Source: Pseudomonadota bacterium
GTDB taxonomy: Bacteria > Pseudomonadota > Alphaproteobacteria > Rhizobiales > Kaistiaceae
NCBI GenBank assembly: GCA_023392225.1
Contig: JAEVZM010000296.1
Location: 1 to 11,313, forward strand
Reading direction: 5' to 3'
Length of the DNA: 11,313 bases
Below, one piece after another: positions 1 to 6,480 of this stretch. The translations under genes were made by a program, and so were the position numbers. A model generated the notes under the pieces. The model searched no databases. It was given only the letters and a program-made list of their open reading frames with translations, and had not been told where the DNA came from. Within the stretch, counting starts at the first letter, position 1. Each line of letters starts with the position of its first letter.

Positions 1-54
1 TCCCGGCTCGGTTCCACTAACAAACGGCGACCCTCGAAACGGCCCGCATCATCC

Positions 55-2391
55 ATGCCCGACCTTCTGCTCGAACTGTTCTCCGAAGAGATTCCGGCGC
101 GCATGCAGCGCAAGGCCGCCGAGGATCTGCGCAAGCTGGTGACCGACGCGCTGGTCGAGGCCGGCCTCGTCTACGAGGGCGCTAAGGCCTTCGCCACGCC
201 GCGGCGCCTGGCGCTGACCGTGCACGGCCTGCCGGCGCGCTCGCCGGACCGGCGCGAGGAGCGGAAGGGCCCGCGGGTCGGGGCGCCGGAGAAGGCGCTC
301 GAAGGCTTCCTCAAGGCGGCCGGGCTTGCCTCGATCGAGGAGGCCAGGATCCAGCCCGACAAGAAGGGCGACATCTATGTCGCCGTGATCGAGAAGCCGG
401 GGCGGACGGCGGAAGAGGTGATCGCCGAGATCGTACCGGGGATCGTGAAGAGCTTCCCGTGGCCGAAGTCGATGCGCTGGGGTGCGGCGTCGGCGGAACC
501 GGGCGCGCTCTCCTGGGTGCGGCCGCTGCATTCGATCCTCTGCGTCTTCGGGCCGGAGACCAGCGACACCGAGGTGGTGCGCTTCGAGGTCGGCGGCATC
601 CAGTCGGGCGACACCACCCGCGGCCACCGCTTCATGGCGCCGGGCGAGATCACGGTGAAGCGCTTCGACGACTACGCGCCGAAGCTCGAGAAGGCCAAGG
701 TCGTGCTCGACGCCGACCGGCGGAAGGAGATCATCCTCGCCGACGCCCGTGACCGGGCACTGGCGCTCGGGCTCGAGCTGGTCGAGGACGAGGGGCTGCT
801 CGAGGAGGTCGCCGGGCTGGTCGAGTGGCCGGTGGTGCTGGTCGGCTCGTTCGACGAGGCGTTTCTCGCCATCCCGCCCGAGGTGATCCGGACCACCATC
901 CGCGCCAACCAGAAGTGCTTCGTGCTGCGCCAGCGCGGCAGCGACAGCGCGCTCGCCAACCGCTTCGTGCTGGTCGCCAACATCGAGGCGCCGGACGGCG
1001 GCGACGCCATCGTCGCCGGTAACCAGCGCGTCATCCGGGCCCGGCTCTCGGACGCGCGGCACTTCTACGACACAGACCGGCGCGACCTGCCGGGCCACGA
1101 TGCACCCGAGTTCGCCGCCGCGGCCGAGCTGCTCAAGCTCGACCTTTCGAAGCCGCTCGACCAGCGCATGGCGAAGCTCGCCGCGACCAATGTCGTGTTC
1201 CACGAGAAGCTCGGCACACAGGGCGAGCGTGTCCAGCGGATCGTCCGCCTCGCCGGCGAGATCGCCGACATGCTGTCGACGGAAAAGGGATTCCGGGAGA
1301 AGGTCGAGCGGGCGGCGGCGCTGGCCAAGGCGGACCTGCCGACCGAGATGGTCGGCGAGTTCCCCGAGCTTCAGGGCCTGATGGGCCGCTACAACGCGAC
1401 CGCACAGGGCGAGGACGCCTCCGTCGCTGCCGCGATCGAGGACCACTACAAGCCGCTCGGCCCGTCCGACCGGGTGCCGGCCGACCTCGTCTCGGTCTGC
1501 GTCGCGCTCGCCGACAAGCTCGACCTCCTCGTCGGGTTCTGGGCGATCGACGAGAAGCCGACCGGCAGCAAGGATCCCTATGCGCTCCGCCGCGCCGCAC
1601 TCGGCGTCATCCGGATCGTGCTCGACAACGGGCTGCGCCTGCCGCTGACCGCGCCGATGCTCGCCGCCGCCCGGCAGGTGATCGCACAGCGCTACTATGC
1701 CGGGGCGGCCAATGGCCTCGCCAGCGGCGAGGGGCAGACCGCCGTGGTGCCGGCCGACATGATCGCGCAAGTCGAGTTGCGGTTGTCGGAGAGCATGCAC
1801 GCGGCTGAGGCGGAGACAGAAGCCGAGTTCGTGCCCGGCTACGAGGCGCTGGGCGCGTCGATCCGCGACGACCTGCTCGCCTTCTTCGCCGACCGGCTGA
1901 AGGTGCAGCTTCGCGACCAGGGCGCGCGGCACGACCTCGTCGATGCGGTGTTCGCGCTCGGCAGCCAGGACGATCTCCTCCTGGTCGTGCGCCGGGTCGA
2001 GGCGCTCGGGCGTTTCCTCGACAGCGACGACGGCAAGTCGCTGCTCGCCGGGACCAAGCGCGCCAGCAACATCCTCCGCGAGGAGGAAAAGAAATCCGGG
2101 ACGACATTCGCCGGCGAGGTCGAGCCGGGCCGGCTCAAGGCCCCCGAAGAGCGGGCGCTGTTCGAGGCTGTGGGCGCCGCCACCGGCGCGGCCCGAGCCG
2201 CGGTCGCCGTCGAGGACTATGACGGCGCGATGCGCGCGATCGCCGGCCTCCGTGCGCCGGTCGACACGTTCTTCGATGCGGTGCGGGTCAATGACGACGA
2301 CCCGGCGGTGCGCGAGAACCGGCTGCGCCTTCTCAACCAGATTCGCGCGGCGACGCTTGCCGTGGCCGATTTCTCCAAGATCGAGGGTTAA
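55..2391 (+). CDS. glyS: Glycyl-tRNA synthetase beta subunit
   Basis: This is the beta chain of the alpha2beta2 bacterial glycyl-tRNA synthetase, which charges tRNA-Gly in the cytoplasm; the beta chain mainly binds the tRNA. The 778-residue protein opens with MPDLLLELFSEEIPARM, the usual start of alphaproteobacterial GlyS. Family motifs follow in order: KSMRWG near residue 138, TTRGHRF at 187-193, NQKCF near 286, GRYNATAQGED near 444, LADKLD near 485 and TGSKDPYALRRAALG near 503. The C-terminal DALR-like anticodon-binding part begins near 605. It is longer than E. coli GlyS (about 690 residues), mostly through extra sequence around 550-600, which I believe is common in this order. The frame is open upstream but has no other start codon, and no clear Shine-Dalgarno precedes the ATG. 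The alpha-subunit gene glyQ is not in the window and is presumably upstream. Confidence 0.97.
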   Translation: MPDLLLELFSEEIPARMQRKAAEDLRKLVTDALVEAGLVYEGAKAFATPRRLALTVHGLPARSPDRREERKGPRVGAPEKALEGFLKAAGLASIEEARIQPDKKGDIYVAVIEKPGRTAEEVIAEIVPGIVKSFPWPKSMRWGAASAEPGALSWVRPLHSILCVFGPETSDTEVVRFEVGGIQSGDTTRGHRFMAPGEITVKRFDDYAPKLEKAKVVLDADRRKEIILADARDRALALGLELVEDEGLLEEVAGLVEWPVVLVGSFDEAFLAIPPEVIRTTIRANQKCFVLRQRGSDSALANRFVLVANIEAPDGGDAIVAGNQRVIRARLSDARHFYDTDRRDLPGHDAPEFAAAAELLKLDLSKPLDQRMAKLAATNVVFHEKLGTQGERVQRIVRLAGEIADMLSTEKGFREKVERAAALAKADLPTEMVGEFPELQGLMGRYNATAQGEDASVAAAIEDHYKPLGPSDRVPADLVSVCVALADKLDLLVGFWAIDEKPTGSKDPYALRRAALGVIRIVLDNGLRLPLTAPMLAAARQVIAQRYYAGAANGLASGEGQTAVVPADMIAQVELRLSESMHAAEAETEAEFVPGYEALGASIRDDLLAFFADRLKVQLRDQGARHDLVDAVFALGSQDDLLLVVRRVEALGRFLDSDDGKSLLAGTKRASNILREEEKKSGTTFAGEVEPGRLKAPEERALFEAVGAATGAARAAVAVEDYDGAMRAIAGLRAPVDTFFDAVRVNDDDPAVRENRLRLLNQIRAATLAVADFSKIEG

Positions 2392-2394
2392 GTC

Positions 2395-2781
2395 ATGGCC
2401 AGGAACGCGCCAGCCCGCACCACGCCCTATGCCCGGCAGTCGGCGCTTTTCGGCGTCATCGTCGGCATTCTCCTGATCCTGATCTGGGTCTACCGGATCG
2501 CGACCGGCGGGGTTCCGGAGCTCTGGGACTCCATGCTCCAGACCAAGCTCCACGTCGCCATCCAGATCCTCACCGGCCTGGTGCTGATCGGCTCGGGCGT
2601 GGCGCTCTGGACCGGCCGGACATGGGCCTTCAAGGCCTTCATCCTCGCCAACGGCATGCTGCTGATCGCGGTGATCAATGCGATCTCCTGGTACGGGGAT
2701 CGCGGCGAGATGGGCTTCGTCTATTTCTTCGTGGCACTGGCGGTCGCGGCCGTCTTCTTCGTCATGCGGGCCGAGGAATAG
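2395..2781 (+). CDS. Small four-helix membrane protein, unknown function
   Basis: This is a 128-residue protein of unknown function. It has a short basic N-terminus and four likely membrane helices at about residues 15-34, 52-72, 77-98 and 106-124, with short loops and an acidic C-terminal end (RAEE). It is therefore probably an inner-membrane protein with both ends in the cytoplasm. The start lies 3 bases after the glyS stop, and its ribosome site GAGGG (2383-2387) overlaps the end of glyS, so it is probably co-transcribed and translationally coupled with glyS. I see no catalytic motif and cannot name the family. The link to tRNA charging is probably only positional. Confidence 0.85.
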   Translation: MARNAPARTTPYARQSALFGVIVGILLILIWVYRIATGGVPELWDSMLQTKLHVAIQILTGLVLIGSGVALWTGRTWAFKAFILANGMLLIAVINAISWYGDRGEMGFVYFFVALAVAAVFFVMRAEE

Positions 2782-2826
2782 CGCCCCACCGGGCCGGCTG
2801 CGGACGGGCCATGCCGAGACGCGGAA

Positions 2827-2872
2827 GAACCGCCCCCCATCCTTAGGCTGGGGAGCCGGAGGGGGACGGTTC
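2827..2872. terminator. Imperfect hairpin between convergent genes
   Basis: The 126-base gap between the membrane-protein gene and the PRC-barrel gene (convergent ends) holds an imperfect inverted repeat. GAACCG (2827-2832) pairs with CGGTTC (2867-2872), then a C-run (2833-2837) pairs with a G-run (2861-2865) with one bulged A. There is no T-tract on either side. A bidirectional transcript end is a reasonable guess from position and stem strength. Nothing else was seen in this gap. Confidence 0.35.
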
Positions 2873-2907
2873 CGCCTCGAGGCTTGCGCCCCGATTTCCG
2901 ATGGACC

Positions 2908-3309
2908 TCAGAGCCAGTAGGGCGGCGCGCCCCAGTAGCCGTAGATGGCGCTGTCGCGATTGGCATCGGGACGATCCCACCAGAGCTCGTCGCGACGGTA
3001 CTTCGGCGCACCCTGCAGCTGCTCGTCGGAGACGTCGACCCGGTAGCCGCCGAGCTCGGTGTCGTAGGTCAGCACCGACCACGGCAGCGGGTAGGAGTCC
3101 TCGCCGAGGCCGAGGAAGCCGCCGAAGTTCATGACCGCGTAGGCTGCCTTGCCCGAGCGCTTGTCGAGCATGATGCGCTCGATATGGCCGATCTTCTCGC
3201 CGTTCGAGCGATAGACGTTGGTGCCTTCGACCTTGTCGCTCGAGATCAGATCATGGGTCTCGCGGGTCGAAGCGTCCGCCGCGTCGGCGTTTCGCATATG
3301 GGTGTTCAT
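2908..3309 (-). CDS. PRC-barrel domain protein, stress-type
   Basis: This is a 133-residue protein with a single PRC-barrel domain at about residues 20-95, including the typical stretch SSDKVEGTNVY and GEKIGHIERIMLDKRSGKAAYAVM. It ends in an aromatic-rich tail (ELWWDRPD, then YGYWGAPPYWL). PRC barrels are small beta-barrel folds also found in RimM and in photosynthetic reaction-centre H subunits. Free-standing ones in alphaproteobacteria are often stress-induced and of unknown biochemistry. The ATG at 3309 is chosen because AGGAG sits 9 bases upstream and because a longer in-frame start at 3387 would lie upstream of the promoter. That promoter matches the EcfG consensus, so induction in the general stress response is likely. 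The gene is divergent from the DUF3096 gene. Confidence 0.92.
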   Translation of the reverse strand: MNTHMRNADAADASTRETHDLISSDKVEGTNVYRSNGEKIGHIERIMLDKRSGKAAYAVMNFGGFLGLGEDSYPLPWSVLTYDTELGGYRVDVSDEQLQGAPKYRRDELWWDRPDANRDSAIYGYWGAPPYWL

Positions 3310-3344
3310 CTGAGCACGCTCCTCTTCGTGTCTGTGACGCTGAA

Positions 3345-3369
3345 AACGGAGCCTGCGGGGGTTGGTTCC
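3345..3369 (-). promoter_or_regulatory. EcfG-type general stress promoter of the PRC-barrel gene
   Basis: Read on the minus strand, GGAAC (3369-3365) is followed after 16 bases by CGTT (3348-3345). This fits the published alphaproteobacterial EcfG/RpoE2 consensus GGAAC-N16/17-CGTT exactly. The expected transcript start, around 3338, leaves a leader of about 28 bases that contains the AGGAG ribosome site. An imperfect dyad, GGTT-N8-AACC (3364-3379), overlaps the -35 element. Confidence 0.75.
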
Positions 3370-3422
3370 CGCGGTAACCGGGAGCAAAGCTTTTGTCGCG
3401 ATGCTCGGCCATCATCCGCTCA

Positions 3423-3437
3423 CCGGCGATTCGCCGG
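3423..3437. repeat. 15-base palindrome upstream of the DUF3096 gene
   Basis: CCGGCGA (3423-3429) and TCGCCGG (3431-3437) are perfect inverted arms around a single T. The site ends 31 bases before the DUF3096 start codon, inside the divergent promoter region. It could be an operator or a small leader hairpin. Short palindromes also arise by chance in DNA this rich in G and C. Confidence 0.35.
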
Positions 3438-3468
3438 GGCAGTCAGCAAGCCGCATGGAGACGCTCAG

Positions 3469-3618
3469 ATGACCATCACCGTCGCCCACATCACGCCGAT
3501 CCTGGCGCTTCTCGGGGGCATCCTGATCCTGATCGCGCCGCGGATTCTCGCCTATATCGTCGCGATCTGGCTGATCATCTACGGTGTTCTCGGCCTCTGG
3601 CCGAATCTTCTCGGCTAG
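3469..3618 (+). CDS. DUF3096 family mini membrane protein
   Basis: This 49-residue protein (MTITVAHITPILALL at the N-terminus) is almost wholly hydrophobic, with two likely membrane segments at about residues 7-24 and 27-46 joined at AP-R. It has the look of the DUF3096 family, which are short proteins with the same TPILALxxGILILIxPRxLxYIVAIxLIIxG pattern and no known function. GGAG (3457-3460) lies 8 bases before the ATG, which supports this start. The longer in-frame reading upstream runs antisense through the PRC-barrel gene and is not credible. It is divergent from the stress-type PRC-barrel gene, so shared control is possible, but I found no EcfG element facing this way. Confidence 0.85.
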   Translation: MTITVAHITPILALLGGILILIAPRILAYIVAIWLIIYGVLGLWPNLLG

Positions 3619-3647
3619 AACGCGACGCCAGACCGGCAGCGCTGCTC

Positions 3648-3678
3648 GGTCCCCGATAGGATTAGACTGTCGGGGACC
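3648..3678. terminator. Strong 12-bp hairpin between DUF3096 and carbonic anhydrase
   Basis: GGTCCCCGATAG (3648-3659) pairs with CTGTCGGGGACC (3667-3678) around a 7-base loop, with a single G-T wobble in 12 pairs. It starts 30 bases after the DUF3096 stop. No T-run follows on either strand, so it is not a classical intrinsic terminator. It may end or stabilise the DUF3096 mRNA, or act as an element in the carbonic anhydrase upstream region. A TATACG at 3695-3700 could be a -10 box, but no -35 is convincing. Confidence 0.5.
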
Positions 3679-3769
3679 AAGATTATGCCGATTTTATACG
3701 ATGGCAATTTCCACAGCCCCAGCGGTGCGGTATGAGTACTGCCACTATGATCGCATGGGGAGCTGAATA

Positions 3770-4483
3770 ATGTGCAAGAATTGCCTGACGGAAGGACTCT
3801 CGCGCCGGTCCATTCTGACCGGAATGGTGGGCCTCGCGGCGGCCGTGCCGCTCGCCAGGATGGCGGTCCCGTCCGCCTTTGCGGCCGAGAGTGCCGGGGT
3901 CGCGCCCGCCGACGCGCTCAAGAAGCTTGAAGAGGGCAACGCCCGCTACGTCGCCAACACGGCGATCAACCGCGACTTTTCGGTCGGCCGTGCCGAGCGC
4001 GCCAAGTCGCAGTCGCCCTTCGCCTCGATCGTCAGCTGCGCCGACAGCCGCGTGGCACCGGAGCTGCTGTTCGACCAGGGGCCGGGCGACCTGTTCGTGG
4101 TTCGCGTCGCCGGCAACTTCGTCAATGAGGACGGGCTGGCCAGCCTCGAGTTCGGCAGCGCGGTCCTCGGCTCGCAGCTGATCATGGTGCTCGGCCATAC
4201 CTCCTGCGGTGCGGTGCGCGCCGCGATCGACGTCGTCCAGAACGGCACCGAGCTGCCGGGCCATCTGCCGTCGCGCGCCGCGGCGATCGCGCCGGCGGTC
4301 AAGGCCGCAGAGGCTGAGAAGCCCGCGGACCTGATGGAAGCCGCCACGATCGAGAACGTGCGCCTCAACGTGGCGTATCTCAAGACGGCCGCGCCGATCC
4401 TCTCCGGCCTCGTCTCGGAAGGGAAGCTGGAGGTGGTCGGCGGCGTCTACGACCTCGCCACCGGCAAGGTCGCCATGGTCTGA
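3770..4483 (+). CDS. Tat-exported beta-carbonic anhydrase
   Basis: This 237-residue beta-class carbonic anhydrase would interconvert CO2 and bicarbonate. The zinc site is visible: C90 and D92 with R94 in SCADSR, then H143 and C146 in GHTSCG. The N-terminus is a twin-arginine signal: SRRSILT at residues 11-17, a hydrophobic stretch to about 34, and a likely cleavage site after AFA (36-38). The mature enzyme would therefore be folded and loaded with zinc in the cytoplasm and exported to the periplasm. The two cysteines before the RR motif (MCKNC) recur, as far as I recall, in related Tat-type carbonic anhydrases. GGGGAG (3757-3762) lies 7 bases before the ATG. It stands alone, preceded by a hairpin and convergent with the reductase gene. 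The paralog and its role (CO2 supply or periplasmic pH) are not determined by the sequence. Confidence 0.93.
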   Translation: MCKNCLTEGLSRRSILTGMVGLAAAVPLARMAVPSAFAAESAGVAPADALKKLEEGNARYVANTAINRDFSVGRAERAKSQSPFASIVSCADSRVAPELLFDQGPGDLFVVRVAGNFVNEDGLASLEFGSAVLGSQLIMVLGHTSCGAVRAAIDVVQNGTELPGHLPSRAAAIAPAVKAAEAEKPADLMEAATIENVRLNVAYLKTAAPILSGLVSEGKLEVVGGVYDLATGKVAMV

Positions 4484-4527
4484 TCGACGACAGCCGCGAT
4501 CGCCGGCCGCGTCAGTCGATCACGACC
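4477..4527. terminator. Stop-to-stop bidirectional hairpin
   Basis: The carbonic anhydrase and reductase genes converge with only 28 bases between their stop codons. Across this junction TGATCGAC (4481-4488) and GTCGATCA (4515-4522) form a perfect 8-bp inverted repeat. It is extended outward by GGTC (4477-4480) with GACC (4524-4527) past one bulged C, and inward by GAC (4489-4491) with GTC (4511-4513) past one bulged A. Both stop codons fall within the structure. There is no T-run. A shared transcript end is likely. Confidence 0.55.
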
Positions 4528-5504
4528 ACGAGGCGGCCGCGCACCTTGCCCGCGACGATGTCGTGGGCGGCATTGACGATACCGCTCCAGGGCAGCGTGG
4601 TCGTCATCTCCGCAAGCTTCTTGCGGTCGATGTCGCGGGCGAGGCGGTTCCATGCCGCGACCCGCTTCTCCGGCGCCGCGTGCGAGGATTCGATGCCGAG
4701 CAGCGACACGCCGCGCAGGATGAACGGCGCCACCGACGTCACCAGCTCGAAGCCGGCGACATTGCCGCAGGCGGCGATTGCCCCGCCGGCCTGGGTCAGC
4801 GACAGCACGTTGGCGAGCACCGTCCCGCCGACGGCGTCGATCGCCCCGGCGAAGCGCTCCTTGCCGAGAAGCCTCGGCGGTTTCTCCAGCTCGGCGCGCG
4901 GCATGATCTCGGCGGCGCCGAGGCCGAGCAGGTAGTCGTGCTCGTGCTCGCGGCCGGTGACGGCGATGGCCGCGTAACCGAGGCTCGACAGGAGGGCGAT
5001 GGCCATCGAGCCGACGCCGCCCGAGGCGCCGGTGACCACCACCGGACCACGCCCCGGCGTCACGCCATGGGCCTCGAGCGCAAGGATCGAGAGCATCGCC
5101 GTGTAGCCGGCGGTGCCGATCGCCATCGCCTCGGCGGTGGTGAAGGACGGCGGCAGGGGGGTGATGCAGCGCGCCTCGACCCGGGCCATCTGGCTGTAGG
5201 CGCCATGGTGGGTCTCGCCCAGTCCCCAGCCGTTGACGATGACCTTGTCGCCGGGCCGCACGCGCTCGTGGCGGGAGGCGATGACGGTTCCGGCGAGGTC
5301 GACGCCGGGGATCATCGGGAAGCGGCGGACAACCGGGAGCTTGCCGGTGATGGCGAGGCCGTCCTTGTAGTTGACCGTCGAGTGCTCCACCCGGATGTCG
5401 ACGTCGCCATCCATGAGGTCGGCACGCGTGAGCTCGGTCTCGGCCACGGACTGCTCCCCACTTGCCTCGTCGCGGGTGATGAGGAGGGCTTTGAAGCGGT
5501 CCAT
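4512..5504 (-). CDS. acuI: Acryloyl-CoA reductase-type MDR oxidoreductase (AcuI/YhdH)
   Basis: This 330-residue zinc-free member of the medium-chain dehydrogenase/reductase superfamily has the length and motifs of AcuI/YhdH. AcuI reduces toxic acryloyl-CoA to propionyl-CoA with NADPH in the cytoplasm. Visible are STVNYKDGL (42-50), IPGVDLAGTV (65-74), the GDKVIV loop (85-90), the nucleotide-binding GASGGVGS (159-166) and the C-terminal RGRLVVVID. The ATG at 5504 is preferred over an in-frame start 63 bases upstream because the product then begins MDRFKALL like its relatives and GAAGGA sits about 8 bases before it. It stands alone on the minus strand, 92 bases downstream of the exporter ATPase. 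There is no DMSP lyase here, so a general role against acrylate-like or propionate-pathway intermediates is more likely than DMSP use. Confidence 0.88.
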   Translation of the reverse strand: MDRFKALLITRDEASGEQSVAETELTRADLMDGDVDIRVEHSTVNYKDGLAITGKLPVVRRFPMIPGVDLAGTVIASRHERVRPGDKVIVNGWGLGETHHGAYSQMARVEARCITPLPPSFTTAEAMAIGTAGYTAMLSILALEAHGVTPGRGPVVVTGASGGVGSMAIALLSSLGYAAIAVTGREHEHDYLLGLGAAEIMPRAELEKPPRLLGKERFAGAIDAVGGTVLANVLSLTQAGGAIAACGNVAGFELVTSVAPFILRGVSLLGIESSHAAPEKRVAAWNRLARDIDRKKLAEMTTTLPWSGIVNAAHDIVAGKVRGRLVVVID

Positions 5505-5596
5505 AGGCGGTTCCTTCGGGGTGTGTCGTTGGCCGGGGACGCTACGCGAAGCGGCCAGCGGCGTCATCCTGTTCGTTCCTGCTGCCGACGGGCGGT

Positions 5597-6472
5597 TCAG
5601 CGGCTCCGCCGCCCGGTCGGAAACAGCGTCGGGAGACCCGCGGCCCGCCGGACCGGACGTCCCCGGGGCGGCGGGAGCGCGGCGGCGGGAGCGCTCTTCG
5701 CGGGCGTTGGCGAGGGCAGCGCCGGGGGCGGCTGGGGCGGCGCCGCCGGTCCCCTGGCGAAGGCGATCGCCTCGGTGATGGCGCCGTCGAAGACGATGTT
5801 GCCCTGCTCGAACACGAGGCCGCGATTGCAGTTGTCGAGCAGCACCTTGTCGGAGTGCGAGGCGAGGACCAGGACCTTCGCCTGGCCCATCAGCCGGCCG
5901 ATGCGCTCGGTGGCGCGGGCCTGGAAGCGGGCGTCGCCGACGCCGATGACCTCGTCGATCAGCAGGACGTCGGAGGGGAGGGCCGTGGAGACACCGAAGG
6001 CGAGGCGGAGCTGCATGCCGGCGGAGTAGGTGCGGACCGGACGGTTCAGCGCGTCGCCGAGGTCGGCGAAGGCGATGATCTCGTCGCGGCAGGCGGCCAC
6101 CTCCCTGAGGCTCATGCCGGCCGAGACGCCGAGGAGGGTGATGTTCTCCGCGCCCGTGGCGTCAGAATCGAGCCCGGCCGAGACGTTGAACAGGCTGCCG
6201 CGCTTGCCCTCGGTGACCAGCGTGCCCCGGGTCGGCAGGTAGATGCCGGCGAGCGCACGCAGCATCGTCGACTTGCCCGAGCCATTGTGGCCGATCAGGC
6301 CGACGCGATCACCGTCGGATGCCTCGAACGAGACACCCTTCAGCGCATGCACGACCGGGGCCGGCACCCTCGCGCGGCGGCCGAGGCGGAGCGCCGTCTG
6401 CTTCAGCGAGACGTGCTGGTAGTCGAAGATCGCGAAGCTGATCCAGAGGTCCTGCGCCGAGAGCCGTGCCAT
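5597..6472 (-). CDS. wzt: Polysaccharide/O-antigen ABC exporter, ATP-binding protein
   Basis: This 291-residue nucleotide-binding subunit powers export of a lipid-linked polysaccharide across the inner membrane. Walker A is GHNGSGKST (61-69), the signature is the variant YSAGMQLRL (149-157) typical of the Wzt/KpsT/TagH group, Walker B is LLIDE (170-174), and the switch His is H206 in ASHS. The conserved core ends near residue 240. Residues 241-291 form a Pro/Ala/Arg-rich tail instead of the carbohydrate-binding domain of long Wzt proteins, so export should not depend on recognition of a capped chain end by this subunit. The start at 6472 follows the permease stop by 8 bases, and its GAGGG site (6478-6482) overlaps that stop, so the two are coupled. 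Wzt and KpsT cannot be told apart here, so the symbol is tentative. Confidence 0.92.
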   Translation of the reverse strand: MARLSAQDLWISFAIFDYQHVSLKQTALRLGRRARVPAPVVHALKGVSFEASDGDRVGLIGHNGSGKSTMLRALAGIYLPTRGTLVTEGKRGSLFNVSAGLDSDATGAENITLLGVSAGMSLREVAACRDEIIAFADLGDALNRPVRTYSAGMQLRLAFGVSTALPSDVLLIDEVIGVGDARFQARATERIGRLMGQAKVLVLASHSDKVLLDNCNRGLVFEQGNIVFDGAITEAIAFARGPAAPPQPPPALPSPTPAKSAPAAALPPPRGRPVRRAAGLPTLFPTGRRSR

Positions 6473-6480
6473 TGGCGCCC

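Noticed and set aside
49..2553. An 834-codon open frame antisense to the whole of glyS
   Set aside because: It mirrors glyS codon by codon in a GC-rich background, shows low-complexity Arg/Asp/Leu/His composition and no family motif, while the plus-strand frame is a complete GlyS. It is a codon-bias shadow.
2884..3468. N-terminal extension of the DUF3096 frame to about 244 residues
   Set aside because: The extra part runs antisense through the PRC-barrel gene and across its promoter. The 49-residue form has its own ribosome site and matches the family length.
4563..6029. A 488-codon plus-strand frame over the reductase and exporter ATPase
   Set aside because: It is antisense to two well-supported minus-strand genes, and its product is charged low-complexity sequence without recognisable domains.
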